The position numbers were made by a program, and so were the translations under genes. From an uncultured Bartonella sp. (lineage in GTDB: Bacteria; Pseudomonadota; Alphaproteobacteria; Rhizobiales; Rhizobiaceae), in assembly GCA_943913205.1 (NCBI GenBank), contig CALTWN010000004.1, positions 1 to 50,005 of the forward strand: a stretch of DNA of 50,005 nt. The letters run 5' to 3'. Under the pieces are notes generated by a model. It was not told the DNA's origin and did not search any database. It saw nothing but the letters and a program-made list of their open reading frames with translations. Each line of letters opens with the position of its first letter. The first letter of the stretch is position 1. Below, in pieces: positions 17,114 to 26,206 of the stretch.

Positions 17114-19242
17114 GCAATAATTTAACACCCCAAGAATATGATAAAATTAAAAAAATTTTAAAGCGCTCGCCTAATGCACTTGAATTAAAATTATTTGAAG
17201 CATTGTGGAATGAACATTGTTCTTACAAATCTACTAACAAATGGATAAAAAAATTATATAATAAAAACTCTATAGTTTTACATTCATTTGGCGAAAATGC
17301 TGGAGCTATAGATATCGGTAATGAAAAAGCATTGGTTTTTAAAATAGAAAGCCATAATCATCCATCATTTATTAATCCCTATCATGGGGCTGCAACGGGT
17401 GTGGGTGGTATTTTACGTGATATTTTTGTTATGGGGGCAAAACCTATAGCTATTATGAATTCGCTACGATTTGGCGATATAAAACATAATAAAACTAAAC
17501 ATTTTTGTAAAGAAATTACAAAAGGAATATCTGCTTATAGCAATAGCTTTGGCGTACCTACTATAGGCGGTGAAGTAGAGTTTGATAATTCTTACAATGA
17601 AAATATTTTAGTTAATATTTTTGCCGCAGGCTTAGTTTCAAAAAACAAAATAATAACAAATAACACAAATAGTAAAAATTTTAGCATTTACTATATGGGC
17701 GCACCTACAGCTACCGATGGTTTAGGTGGGGCCATCATGGCTTCTTCTACACTTAGTAATGATAACAATAAACTAAATATACAATTAGCCCAACCTTTTA
17801 TAGGGCGCTGTTGTTATGAAGCATTTTTAGAATTATTACAAAATGATGCCATTATTGCTAGCACCGATTTGGGAGCAAGCGGCTTATCTTGCGCTATTTC
17901 TGAATTAGCCATGAAGAATAATGTAGGAATAGAGCTAAATTTAAACAATGTACCTAGTTTAAAAAATACAATAACGACAGAACAACTTTTATTTTCTGAA
18001 ACACAAGAACGAATTCTAGTAATACTAAAAGTTGGCACGGAAAGTTTAGCAAAAAATATATGCGAAAAATGGAATATAAAATTTGCTAATATAGCGCACA
18101 CAACTACTCATAAAAGCATATATATAAAACATAATAATAATATAATTGCTAAATTACCTATAAATATAAAAGCTCCAATACAGCACCATTCTTACTCTAC
18201 ACATAAAGCTCCACTTCCTATTTTTCTTAAAATGAGTAATGAGTCTATTTCTGATACCTTATTAAAACTATTATCATTACCAAATTTAGCGGCAAAAAAC
18301 TGGTTTTATAATCAATTTGATAGTTTTATTCAAGGCAATACAATATTACATCCAGGCGATAGCTGTGGCATAGTAAAAATTGATAATATTAAAAAAGCTA
18401 TAGCATTTAAAATTGATTCTAAACCCATTTTTTGCGCCATTGATGCTTATAAAGGCGCTATTGCATCGGTTGTTAAATGTTGGAGAGCTATAAATGCTGT
18501 AGGGGGTATACCTTTAGCGGTTACTAATAATTTAAATTTTGGCGCACCCACCAACACTAGAATTATGGGGCAAATTATAGATACCATTAAAGGGCTAAAC
18601 AGATCTTGCAAAACCTTGAACTTACCAATTATATCAGGAAATGTTTCTTTATATAATGAAACCAATAATAAATCTATAAATCCTACTCCTGTAATTGCGG
18701 CCGTAGGTACTCTTGAAACTTGGAATAAAAATAAAGTATCGCAGGGCGATATTATTTACCTAATAGGCGCGTATCCCAAAAAACTGCGAAGCTCTGTTTT
18801 ATATAAAATACACAAAGAAATTGGTGTATATCCACCAAATTTCAATTTAAAAAAAGAAATGATATATGGCGAATTTGTACGTAATTTGGTTTTAAAAAAT
18901 ATTGTAAAAAATTGCCAACCCATGGCAGCGGGTGGAATTTTAGTTGTACTAAGCAAGATGATTATAAACATGAAGATGGGCATAAATTTAACCATTCCGC
19001 CTCAAAATTTATTTACAAAACTTTTTAGCGAAGAAAATGCAAAATACATAATGATTATAGCGCCTAAGAAAGAAAAAGTACTAAGAAACTTAGCTATAAA
19101 GAAAAACATTAAATTACAAAAAATAGGAATAATTAGCCGCAATGAATTTAAACTTGAAAAGATTTTTAATATTGATATAAATACATTGATAAATAATTTT
19201 AAACTTGGTATATATAATGGCCTTAAGCTCAGAAGAAATTAA
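17110..19242 (+). CDS. purL: FGAM synthase subunit, synthetase (small-type PurL)
   Basis: 710 residues, the short PurL form that requires separate PurQ and PurS. Motifs include WNEHCSYKST, KIESHNHPS, GAATGVGGILRDI, GGEVEF, STDLGASGLS, FSETQERIL and ISGNVSLYNE. It performs ATP-dependent amidation of FGAR. The N-terminal ATP-site motifs are intact. The second half (from about residue 560) is very Lys/Asn/Ile rich and less conserved, possibly drift in an AT-rich genome. Coupled to purQ, and the bolA gene starts inside its end. Confidence 0.95.
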   Translation: MSNNLTPQEYDKIKKILKRSPNALELKLFEALWNEHCSYKSTNKWIKKLYNKNSIVLHSFGENAGAIDIGNEKALVFKIESHNHPSFINPYHGAATGVGGILRDIFVMGAKPIAIMNSLRFGDIKHNKTKHFCKEITKGISAYSNSFGVPTIGGEVEFDNSYNENILVNIFAAGLVSKNKIITNNTNSKNFSIYYMGAPTATDGLGGAIMASSTLSNDNNKLNIQLAQPFIGRCCYEAFLELLQNDAIIASTDLGASGLSCAISELAMKNNVGIELNLNNVPSLKNTITTEQLLFSETQERILVILKVGTESLAKNICEKWNIKFANIAHTTTHKSIYIKHNNNIIAKLPINIKAPIQHHSYSTHKAPLPIFLKMSNESISDTLLKLLSLPNLAAKNWFYNQFDSFIQGNTILHPGDSCGIVKIDNIKKAIAFKIDSKPIFCAIDAYKGAIASVVKCWRAINAVGGIPLAVTNNLNFGAPTNTRIMGQIIDTIKGLNRSCKTLNLPIISGNVSLYNETNNKSINPTPVIAAVGTLETWNKNKVSQGDIIYLIGAYPKKLRSSVLYKIHKEIGVYPPNFNLKKEMIYGEFVRNLVLKNIVKNCQPMAAGGILVVLSKMIINMKMGINLTIPPQNLFTKLFSEENAKYIMIIAPKKEKVLRNLAIKKNIKLQKIGIISRNEFKLEKIFNIDINTLINNFKLGIYNGLKLRRN

Positions 19243-19444
19243 AAAACTTATCTTACAATCTATACCAGATGCTACAATAACTATTCGTGATATGACAGGC
19301 GACGGTAGCCATTATTCTGTAGAGGTTATTTCTGAATCTTTTGCTGGCTTATCGCGTGTAAAGCAACATAAAATGGTTTATGATAGTTTAAATGATAGTA
19401 TGAAATGTAGCTTGCACGCATTGAGTATAGTTACTAAAATATAA
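19217..19444 (+). CDS. BolA family protein
   Basis: 75 residues from the ATG at 19217, overlapping the end of purL by 26 bp. A TTG at 19205 would add four residues but lacks support. The core GDGSHYSVEVISESFAGLS and VKQHKMVYDSL are typical of BolA proteins, which pair with monothiol glutaredoxins through a shared [2Fe-2S] cluster. The next gene is exactly such a glutaredoxin. The purL-bolA-grx order is common in alphaproteobacteria. No Cys other than one near the C-terminus. Confidence 0.92.
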   Translation: MALSSEEIKKLILQSIPDATITIRDMTGDGSHYSVEVISESFAGLSRVKQHKMVYDSLNDSMKCSLHALSIVTKI

Positions 19445-19476
19445 TATCTATATAATTTCTAACCCAGGGGTTTATA

Positions 19477-19812
19477 ATGGCAGAAAATATACATGAATAT
19501 ATTGACAATATAGTTAAATCAAACGATGTTGTACTTTTTATGAAGGGAACAGCGGAATCTCCAAAATGTGGTTATTCGGCTCAAGTAGTTAAAATATTAA
19601 ATTATTTAGGTGTAACTTTTTTAGATGTTGATATAATGACGTCAGAAGAATTGCGCCAAGGTATTAAAGATTATACAGACTGGCCTACTACGCCACAATT
19701 ATATATAAAACAAGAATTTATAGGCGGCTGCGATATTGTTACGGAAATGTTTCAAAATTCAGAATTGCAAGAATTATTCGAAACAAAAAATATAAAAATA
19801 AATAAATCATGA
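19477..19812 (+). CDS. grxD: Monothiol glutaredoxin (Grx4/GrxD type) with CGYS active site
   Basis: 111 residues. Family blocks: VVLFMKGT, the active-site Cys31, DWPTTPQLYI and the glutathione-contacting GGCDIV. The active site reads CGYS where the family almost always has CGFS. Tyr for Phe is conservative and Cys31 is kept. It holds a glutathione-ligated [2Fe-2S] cluster and delivers it with BolA, encoded 32 bp upstream. Its stop overlaps the next start (ATGA). Confidence 0.93.
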   Translation: MAENIHEYIDNIVKSNDVVLFMKGTAESPKCGYSAQVVKILNYLGVTFLDVDIMTSEELRQGIKDYTDWPTTPQLYIKQEFIGGCDIVTEMFQNSELQELFETKNIKINKS

Positions 19813-21041
19813 ACCTATCTATAGCCCGGCGTAAACATATTTTAGATATAAAATCTAAAGTAAGTTATATAGAATTTGTAGTATTATTAGCCTCCCTTAT
19901 GGCTTTGAACTCTTTGGCGATAGATGTTATGTTGCCGGCTTTAGATCAAATTAGCTACAGCTTACACGCAAAGCATGCTAACGATCAGCATTACATAATT
20001 TTTATGTATATGCTAGGGTTTGGTCTCTCTCAGATTATATTTGGATTCATAAGTGATAAATATGGTAGAAAAAAACCATTGATTTATGGACTTATAGTTT
20101 ATGGTATTGCCTCACTACTTTGTAATATTGTGCCTAATTTCTCTGATCTTTTATTTTTACGATTATTACAGGGCGGCGGGGCTGCTGCAAGCAATGTTTT
20201 AACTATTTCTATAGTACGAGACGTTTATAGTGGCAAAAAAATGGCTTCCACTTTTTCTCTTATATTTTTAGTATTTATAATGGTGCCTGTCATAGCTCCT
20301 GCAACTGGGCAAGTTTTGCTTTTTTTTGGCGACTGGCATATTATTTTTTCTTTTATGACTTTTGCTAGTTTACTAACTATTATATGGGTAATTATAAGAT
20401 TACCAGAAACTTTGTTCGAAACTCATCAATTAGATATAAAAAGTCTTTTGCATCGTATTAAAATAATATTATCTGATAGAGAGGCTGTGTACTACACCCT
20501 AGCTTCATCTTGTTTATTTGGTGGTCTTTATGCTGTATTAAACACCGCAAAACAAATATATGTAGATATTTTTAAGCTAGGTAAATGGTTTTCTTTAGCT
20601 TTTGCAAGTATAGCTATAGCGCAAGCTATAGCATCTATATTAAATAGCAGGTTAGTTCATACTATAGGTATACGTACCACTTCTCATAGTATTTTAATAA
20701 TATATATCATAGCTGCCTTTTTTATGAGCATGATAACCTGGCTTCATGGCGGTTACATATTCTTTTATAGTTTTATGTTTTTGCTATTTATTATAATGTT
20801 TGCATATGGTTCAATTGGAGCAAACTTCAATGCTCTAGCTATGGAACATTTAGGAAATATTGCAGGAGCTGCAGCATCTATTATAGGATTTGCTCGTATA
20901 ACTATCAGTGCATTATTAGGATTATTAATAGCGCAGCAATTTAACGGCACAGTAGAGCCTACAGCTTTTGGATTTTTAGGTCTTGGTATAGCAGCATTGT
21001 TATTTGTGTTATACGCTGAAAAAGGAAAATTATTTGACTAA
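19809..21041 (+). CDS. MFS drug-resistance transporter, Bcr/CflA type
   Basis: 410 residues with about 12 membrane helices. It contains the DHA1/Bcr signatures: LAIDVMLPAL in helix 1, the GFISDKYGRKKPL loop between helices 2 and 3, and RLLQGGGAAASNVLT followed by RDVYSGKKMAS in helices 4-5. Such proteins are proton antiporters exporting drugs or small metabolites. The start overlaps grxD (ATGA). The 3' end overlaps the convergent ttcA by 12 bp. The substrate cannot be predicted. Confidence 0.88.
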   Translation: MNLSIARRKHILDIKSKVSYIEFVVLLASLMALNSLAIDVMLPALDQISYSLHAKHANDQHYIIFMYMLGFGLSQIIFGFISDKYGRKKPLIYGLIVYGIASLLCNIVPNFSDLLFLRLLQGGGAAASNVLTISIVRDVYSGKKMASTFSLIFLVFIMVPVIAPATGQVLLFFGDWHIIFSFMTFASLLTIIWVIIRLPETLFETHQLDIKSLLHRIKIILSDREAVYYTLASSCLFGGLYAVLNTAKQIYVDIFKLGKWFSLAFASIAIAQAIASILNSRLVHTIGIRTTSHSILIIYIIAAFFMSMITWLHGGYIFFYSFMFLLFIIMFAYGSIGANFNALAMEHLGNIAGAAASIIGFARITISALLGLLIAQQFNGTVEPTAFGFLGLGIAALLFVLYAEKGKLFD

Positions 21042-21851
21042 TTCTTTAAAGTCAAATAGCTTATTATCTAATAAATGACTAGCACGTACATTGGTAAGAG
21101 CTTTTATCATTATATCTTTACGCCCAGGCATTTTATCTTCTATATCGCTTAGCATTTTTTTCATAAAATTTCGCTGAAGACCATCTTGGCTACCGCATAA
21201 ATTACACGGTATAATCGGAAATTTCATATATTTAGCAAATTTTGCTAAATCTTTTTCTGCCGTATAAATTAATGGGCGAAGCACAAAAAGATCTTTTTCG
21301 TCATTCAAAAGCTTTCCTGGCATAGAAGCTAAACGACCACCATGAAATAAATTTAAAAAAAATGTCTCAAGCGCATCATCACGATGATGCCCCAAAACAA
21401 CGGCACAGCAGCCTTTTTCTCTTGCTACCTTATATAAATAGCCTCTTCTTAAACGCGAACATAAAGAGCAATATGTTTGAGTTTCATTTAACTTTTCTGT
21501 TACAATACTATAGGTGTCTCTATATTCTATATGATATTCAACGCCTAAATTTTGTAAATAATTTGGCAAAACATGCTTAGGAAAATTTGGCTGCCCTTGA
21601 TCTAAATTACAGGCTAATAAATCTACATTTAATAAACCACGCCATTTTAAATCTAGCAATATAGCTAAAAGGCCAAAGGAATCTTTGCCACCAGAAAGAG
21701 CCACCAACCATTTTGGTTGACTTTTACTTATTGGCAACATTGCAAAATCATTAATAGCATTTCGCGCATTGCGTAATAATCTTTTACGCAATTTATTAAA
21801 CTCTAAATTTGAATTTACATCTGAATATAATAAGGAAAAGTCTTTTTCCAT
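21030..21851 (-). CDS. ttcA: tRNA 2-thiocytidine biosynthesis protein TtcA
   Basis: 273 residues. The PP-loop SGGKDS (53-58) adenylates cytidine-32. The two CxxC pairs, Cys128/Cys131 and Cys216/Cys219, bind the Fe-S cluster that transfers sulfur. GHHRDDALETFFLNLF is the other family block. It thiolates C32 of certain tRNAs. It is downstream of rpsD but separated from it by a terminator, so probably has its own promoter in the 45-bp gap. GAGAT precedes the ATG. Confidence 0.94.
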   Translation of the reverse strand: MEKDFSLLYSDVNSNLEFNKLRKRLLRNARNAINDFAMLPISKSQPKWLVALSGGKDSFGLLAILLDLKWRGLLNVDLLACNLDQGQPNFPKHVLPNYLQNLGVEYHIEYRDTYSIVTEKLNETQTYCSLCSRLRRGYLYKVAREKGCCAVVLGHHRDDALETFFLNLFHGGRLASMPGKLLNDEKDLFVLRPLIYTAEKDLAKFAKYMKFPIIPCNLCGSQDGLQRNFMKKMLSDIEDKMPGRKDIMIKALTNVRASHLLDNKLFDFKELVK

Positions 21852-21861
21852 TATTATCTCA

Positions 21862-21889
21862 ATAAAAAGGCAGGTATAATACCTGCCTT
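21862..21889 (-). terminator. Intrinsic terminator of rpsD
   Basis: A perfect 10-bp stem, AAGGCAGGTA/TACCTGCCTT (21867-21876 and 21880-21889), with a 3-nt loop, followed on the minus strand by TTTTTATT. It sits 8 bp past the rpsD stop. The opposite strand lacks a T run, so it acts only on rpsD transcripts. Confidence 0.92.
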
Positions 21890-21896
21890 AAAAATA

Positions 21897-22514
21897 TTAG
21901 CGAGAATAGAACTCAACAACTAAATTTGGCTCAATCGGTACTGCATATGGTACATCAGACAAAACAGGAACTCTAACATATTTTGCTGTCATTTTATCGT
22001 GGTCTACATCTATATATTCTGGTACATCACGTTCTGCTAACTTAATAGCTTCTAAAACCAAAATCATTTGTTTAGATTTTTCACGAACTTCAATAACATC
22101 ACCAGGCTTACAACGGTAAGATTGAATGTTGGTACGGCGACCATTTACTAATACATGACCATGATTAACAAACTGCCTGGCTGCAAAAATAGTAGGTACA
22201 AATTTTGCTCTATAAACTACTGCGTCTAAACGAGATTCTAACAAACCTATTAAGTTTTCTCCAGTATCACCTCTACGACGAGAAGCTTCTTCATAAATTT
22301 TATGAAATTGTTTTTCAGAAATATCTCCATAAAAACCTTTTAGTTTTTGTTTTGCGCGCAATTGCACACCAAAATCTGAAAGCTTGCCTTTACGGCGCTG
22401 CCCGTGTTGACCAGGACCATAATCGCGCCTATTAACAGGAGATTTTGGGCGACCCCAAATATTCTCACCCATACGGCGATCAATTTTATATTTCGTAGAT
22501 TCGCGTTTACTCAT
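21897..22514 (-). CDS. rpsD: 30S ribosomal protein S4
   Basis: 205 residues from the ATG at 22514, which has AAAGGA 6 nt upstream. A GTG 48 bp further up opens the same frame but lies in the leader. Blocks seen: SKRESTKYKIDRRMGENIWG, YGPGQHGQRRKGKLSDFG, and the S4 RNA-binding domain ESRLDAVVYRAKFVPTIFAA. It is a primary 16S rRNA-binding protein of the 30S body. It is monocistronic with its own promoter and terminator and a leader of more than 100 nt. Confidence 0.98.
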   Translation of the reverse strand: MSKRESTKYKIDRRMGENIWGRPKSPVNRRDYGPGQHGQRRKGKLSDFGVQLRAKQKLKGFYGDISEKQFHKIYEEASRRRGDTGENLIGLLESRLDAVVYRAKFVPTIFAARQFVNHGHVLVNGRRTNIQSYRCKPGDVIEVREKSKQMILVLEAIKLAERDVPEYIDVDHDKMTAKYVRVPVLSDVPYAVPIEPNLVVEFYSR

Positions 22515-22633
22515 AGCATTTCCTTTCAAAAAATAAACAGGAAACGCACCCTCCTCTGCCACTTATAAAGTAACCGACAGAATAATTCTACACACGAACT
22601 GCAAAATTACACACGGGATACGTCAACAAATCT

Positions 22634-22662
22634 AGAATAAAATTACATTTAACTATTGTCAA
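22634..22662 (-). promoter_or_regulatory. Predicted rpsD promoter, inside the 3' end of murI
   Basis: Perfect TTGACA (22662-22657 minus) and TATTCT (22639-22634) with a 17-bp spacer, giving a start near 22627 and a leader of roughly 110 nt before rpsD. The -35 lies within murI coding sequence. The leader holds two copies of CGTGTGTA 19 bp apart, which might take part in folding. Confidence 0.6.
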
Positions 22663-23455
22663 GTATTAAAGTTAATCCAAACGCTTGTAATAAACGCTTA
22701 TTTAAAAAATCTATATTGCTTGAAGTAAAATATGCCAAATCTGGTTTTATTTCTATATTGTCAGGCTTAATTTGTTTTGTATCTAATAAAAATTTTATTC
22801 TATTAGCTATAGCTTCTGATGGATCTAGCCAATCAACTGGCCATGGAGCAACATTTCGCATTTCATTAATTAAAAAAGGGTAATGTGTACATGCTAAAAC
22901 TATTATATCTGTATATTTATTTGCCTTACATATAAAGGCTGAAATAATTTCACGTTTTAATATATCTGTATTAATATTATTAGTGCGAACATAATTTTCG
23001 CTAATAGTTGCTAAATTTTTAGCCCCTACCAACGTTACCTCACAATTTTGTGCATAGCTATTTATTAAGTTTTGCGTATAATCGCGCTTTACAGTAGCTG
23101 GGGTGGCCAAAACAGTAATTAAACCAGAATGAGTATTTTGTGAAGCAAGTTTTATAGCTGGCACAGTACCTACAAACAAACATTGTGGAAATTTAAGCCG
23201 TAAATCTTCTAATACTAATGTTGAAGCTGTATTACAAGCAAGTACACATAAACAAGGATTAAAACGTTTTACTAATGTAGCAAATAAATTAAGTATATGC
23301 TCTTTTAACTGCCGCTCTTCGCGTTCTCCATATGGAAAATACGCATCATCAGCTACGTAAATAAACTGGTGCCCAGGTAATTTTAGTCGTGCGGCTCGCA
23401 TAACTGTTAAACCACCTAAACCACTATCAAAAAATAATATAGGGTATTTATTCAT
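22649..23455 (-). CDS. murI: Glutamate racemase
   Basis: 268 residues from the ATG at 23455, chosen because AAGG lies 8 nt upstream and the family begins with a FDSGLGGLTV motif right after the start. The frame is open 45 bp further into trmJ. Catalytic Cys74 (ACNTAS) and Cys189 with His191 (ACTHYP) are present. It makes D-glutamate for peptidoglycan, so the organism probably has a cell wall. It follows trmJ by 10 bp. Confidence 0.95.
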   Translation of the reverse strand: MNKYPILFFDSGLGGLTVMRAARLKLPGHQFIYVADDAYFPYGEREERQLKEHILNLFATLVKRFNPCLCVLACNTASTLVLEDLRLKFPQCLFVGTVPAIKLASQNTHSGLITVLATPATVKRDYTQNLINSYAQNCEVTLVGAKNLATISENYVRTNNINTDILKREIISAFICKANKYTDIIVLACTHYPFLINEMRNVAPWPVDWLDPSEAIANRIKFLLDTKQIKPDNIEIKPDLAYFTSSNIDFLNKRLLQAFGLTLILDNS

Positions 23456-23465
23456 ATATCTTGCC

Positions 23466-24233
23466 TTAACATTTTGGTGTAAAATTTTCCAATGAAGCAA
23501 TAACTCCGCGTAATAAACGAATTTCTTGTTCTGTAAAGTTTGGCCGGGTAAGTATAGCGCGTAAATTATTTATCATAATTTCTTTGCGCTCTGTAGGACG
23601 AAAATATCCCCGTGAATCTAACGCATTTTCTAATTGCTTAAATAAACTAAAAAGACTATTTTTTTTAGCTGGCTCCATAGTTAAACCAGAAAAAACAGGC
23701 TCATTAGCATTCAGCATAGAGGCTCTCATCCATTCATAGCCTATTAATAAAACAGCCTGAGCTAAATTTAAGGAAGCATAGGCAGGATTAACAGGAAATG
23801 TTATAATTTCATTTGCCAGGCTCAATTCTGAGTTTAGTAGCCCTACACGTTCTCGCCCAAACATAATTCCTATTTTTTGCCCATTTAAAATATGAAAAAA
23901 GCTATTTTTCATAGCCTCGGTCGCGGTTATAACTGTTTTATAACTATATCGCTTTCTGGCACTAGTAGCATACACAAAAGATAAATCTTCCAACGAAGCT
24001 TCTACAGAGGTGTAAAGCTTTGCTTGTTCAATTATATATGTTGCTTTACTAGCAGCACTTACCGATTTTACACAAGGAAAAGTTTCGCGCGGATTTACAA
24101 TACGTAAATCAATAAGACCAAAATTTGCCATTGCTCTAGCTGTCATACCTATATTTTCAGGCAGTTGAGGTGCCACTAAAATAATAGACGGGCCGCCTTT
24201 TATATTTTTATTAAGCCTATTTGTGCCGGCCAT
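23466..24233 (-). CDS. trmJ: tRNA (cytidine/uridine-2'-O-)-methyltransferase TrmJ-like
   Basis: 255 residues of the SPOUT superfamily. Blocks: VAPQLPENIGMTARAMANFG, VYATSARKR, the knotted SAM site IMFGRERVGLLNSEL, and FPVNPAYASLNLAQAV. This is the TrmJ/LasT subgroup that methylates the ribose at position 32 of tRNA. TtcA, encoded nearby, also modifies position 32, though the two genes are not adjacent. The C-terminal helical extension (about 170-255) is present. Its start is divergent from map across 78 bp of very AT-rich DNA. Confidence 0.9.
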   Translation of the reverse strand: MAGTNRLNKNIKGGPSIILVAPQLPENIGMTARAMANFGLIDLRIVNPRETFPCVKSVSAASKATYIIEQAKLYTSVEASLEDLSFVYATSARKRYSYKTVITATEAMKNSFFHILNGQKIGIMFGRERVGLLNSELSLANEIITFPVNPAYASLNLAQAVLLIGYEWMRASMLNANEPVFSGLTMEPAKKNSLFSLFKQLENALDSRGYFRPTERKEIMINNLRAILTRPNFTEQEIRLLRGVIASLENFTPKC

Positions 24234-24311
24234 AATTTTATTTGCAACCTATAATGTATATTTATAAACTATAATCATATATATTATATATAGAACGAGA
24301 TTTTAAACAAT

Positions 24312-25130
24312 ATGATTTCTTATATAAACTACACACAAGCGCCCGTAACTTACACAGGTGATATTAAAATTTTTGATGAAGTTGCATTTGCTGCTATGAG
24401 AGCGGTGTGTAAGCTTACGTCTGATTGTTTGGACTTATTAACCAATATTGTAAAACCAGGTATAAGCACCAAAGAAATTGATGATTTTGTGTTTAATTAT
24501 GCTTTAGAACATAATGTTCTACCAGCTACCCTAAATTACAGAGGCTACAAATATTCGTGCTGCACTTCTGTGAATCACGTTGTTTGCCACGGTATGCCCT
24601 CAGCTAAAAAATTAAATGAAGGCGACATCATAAATATTGATGTTACTTTTATTAAAGAAGGGTGGCACGGTGATTCTAGCCGTATGTACCCAGTAGGTAA
24701 AATAAAGCCACTTGCAAAAAATTTAATACGCACTACTTATGAATGCTTAATGAAAAGCATTCAAGCTATAAAGCCAGGCTCAACAACAGGTGATATAGGA
24801 GCGGTTATTGAAGCACATGCACATCATAATAGATTTTCTGTTGTAACCGATTTTTGTGGTCATGGTGTAGGACAATTATTCCACGATGCCCCAAATATAT
24901 TACATTATAAAGCTGAAAATAATAATATTGAGCTAAAGCCTGGAATGATTTTTACCATAGAGCCTATGATAAATTCTGGCAAAGCAGACGTTAAAATATT
25001 GTCAGATGGCTGGACAGCGGTAACAAAAGACAAGTCTTTAAGCGCCCAATACGAACATACCATTGGTATAACTAATACAGGATGTGAAATATTTACTCTT
25101 TCAAGTAAAAATTTATTTTATACAGAGTAA
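24312..25130 (+). CDS. map: Methionine aminopeptidase, type I
   Basis: 272 residues. The five metal ligands Asp110, Asp121, His184, Glu217 and Glu248 are all present, as are the substrate-pocket His93 (VCHGMP) and His191. It removes the initiator Met from nascent proteins. The short N-terminal extension (first 18 residues) is common in alphaproteobacteria. map and radC adjacent is a known alphaproteobacterial arrangement. Complete. Confidence 0.97.
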   Translation: MISYINYTQAPVTYTGDIKIFDEVAFAAMRAVCKLTSDCLDLLTNIVKPGISTKEIDDFVFNYALEHNVLPATLNYRGYKYSCCTSVNHVVCHGMPSAKKLNEGDIINIDVTFIKEGWHGDSSRMYPVGKIKPLAKNLIRTTYECLMKSIQAIKPGSTTGDIGAVIEAHAHHNRFSVVTDFCGHGVGQLFHDAPNILHYKAENNNIELKPGMIFTIEPMINSGKADVKILSDGWTAVTKDKSLSAQYEHTIGITNTGCEIFTLSSKNLFYTE

Positions 25131-25134
25131 GAAT

Positions 25135-25989
25135 ATGACAAAAAACCTTAAGTCTCGCAAAACAGCAAAAGACAATAAAATAAAAGATGAGATACAAGAG
25201 CCCATGATTTTTGGCAATGAAGTACAGTACCCTGCGAACGCATTTTGGCAAATGCCTACAGAAAATGAATTTAACTATATAGCACCTAAAAAGAAAAAAC
25301 ATACAAAAACAGAAACACCTCATTATCACGGTCATCGCAAAAGATTGCGAGACCGCTTTGCTGAATCAAATGGCGATGCTATTGCAGATTACGAACTTTT
25401 AGAGCTTATTTTATACCGTACCATTATACGAGCTGACGCTAAGCCACTTGCAAAAAATTTACTTGAACATTTTGGTTCGCTATTTGAGGTTTTTAGCGCA
25501 AGCATAGAAAATTTATTAAAAGTAAAAAATTGTGGCCCCGCTATAGCTACAGATTTAAAAATAATATTTAAATTATTTGAGCACATAACCTTAGCTAAAT
25601 CAAAAGAACCCCAAACAATTTTTACATCTTGGGAAAGCTTTGTTACACATTGCAGAATAAAACTTAGCAACAAGAAGCAAGAACTACTTTATTTACTATT
25701 TCTAAATAAACGCAATGGCTTGATCAGAGGTGAAATACAGCAAACTGGAACCATAGATCAAGCTGTTATTTACCCAAGAGAGGTTATCAAAAGAGCATTA
25801 GAACTTGGTGCTAGTGGTATTGTGCTCGCTCATAACCATCCTTCTGGAAATCCAGAGCCTTCTACAGCAGATATTGAAGTTACTTTAAAACTTTGCAAAG
25901 CTGCGGAGCCTTTTGGAATAATCATCCATGATCACCTTATAATTGGCGAAAAGGAATTCACAAGTTTAAAGCAATCTGGTTTTATTTAA
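25135..25989 (+). CDS. radC: RadC-family JAMM-domain protein
   Basis: About 284 residues from the ATG at 25135, 4 bp after map. The frame is open back into map but the upstream codons are unlikely. After a basic tail, a helix-hairpin-helix region (LLKVKNCGPAIATDLK) precedes the JAB/MPN+ metalloprotease-like domain with HNHPSGNPEPSTAD, the zinc-binding HxHx10D motif. Despite the name, the role in repair is unproven. Related proteins occur on mobile elements, but this copy looks chromosomal. The stop overlaps the convergent DUF3126 gene by 4 bp. Confidence 0.93.
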   Translation: MTKNLKSRKTAKDNKIKDEIQEPMIFGNEVQYPANAFWQMPTENEFNYIAPKKKKHTKTETPHYHGHRKRLRDRFAESNGDAIADYELLELILYRTIIRADAKPLAKNLLEHFGSLFEVFSASIENLLKVKNCGPAIATDLKIIFKLFEHITLAKSKEPQTIFTSWESFVTHCRIKLSNKKQELLYLLFLNKRNGLIRGEIQQTGTIDQAVIYPREVIKRALELGASGIVLAHNHPSGNPEPSTADIEVTLKLCKAAEPFGIIIHDHLIIGEKEFTSLKQSGFI

Positions 25990-26195
25990 TTTATATCTAC
26001 TTCTAAAATAGAGATAGTAAGATCATATGAAATTTCACCTTCATCTTCTTCTTTATATATCGTGCCTAGAAATTCTTCACCCTTATAAAATTCTACTGAA
26101 TCGCTTTTGTTTGGCCGTTTTTTTAAATTTATTTCTTCACTATTAAACAATTTTTTTAGATAAATACTTAATTTTTCTAATTCTGCTACTTGCAT
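25986..26195 (-). CDS. DUF3126 family protein
   Basis: 69 residues. The pattern ELEKLSIYLKKLFN, RPNKSDSVEFYKGEEFLGTI and a Glu-rich tail ending SYDLTISILEVDI matches DUF3126, a small family found essentially only in alphaproteobacteria. Function unknown; no catalytic motif, signal or membrane segment. It lies 11 bp after the alpha/beta hydrolase on the same strand. An AGAGGAAAA site precedes the ATG. Confidence 0.85.
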   Translation of the reverse strand: MQVAELEKLSIYLKKLFNSEEINLKKRPNKSDSVEFYKGEEFLGTIYKEEDEGEISYDLTISILEVDIN

Positions 26196-26206
26196 ATATT
26201 TTCCTC

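Noticed and set aside
21026..21060. Inverted repeat ATTTGACT/AGTCAAAT at the MFS/ttcA junction as a terminator
   Set aside because: No T run follows on either strand and it lies in coding sequence of both genes.
22515..22562. N-terminal extension of S4 from a GTG start
   Set aside because: S4 proteins begin at the SKRES sequence, and the ATG at 22514 has a clear AAAGGA site; the extension lies in the leader.
25093..25335. 80-codon minus-strand frame at the map/radC junction
   Set aside because: Cys/Phe-rich antisense frame with no start signal or homology.
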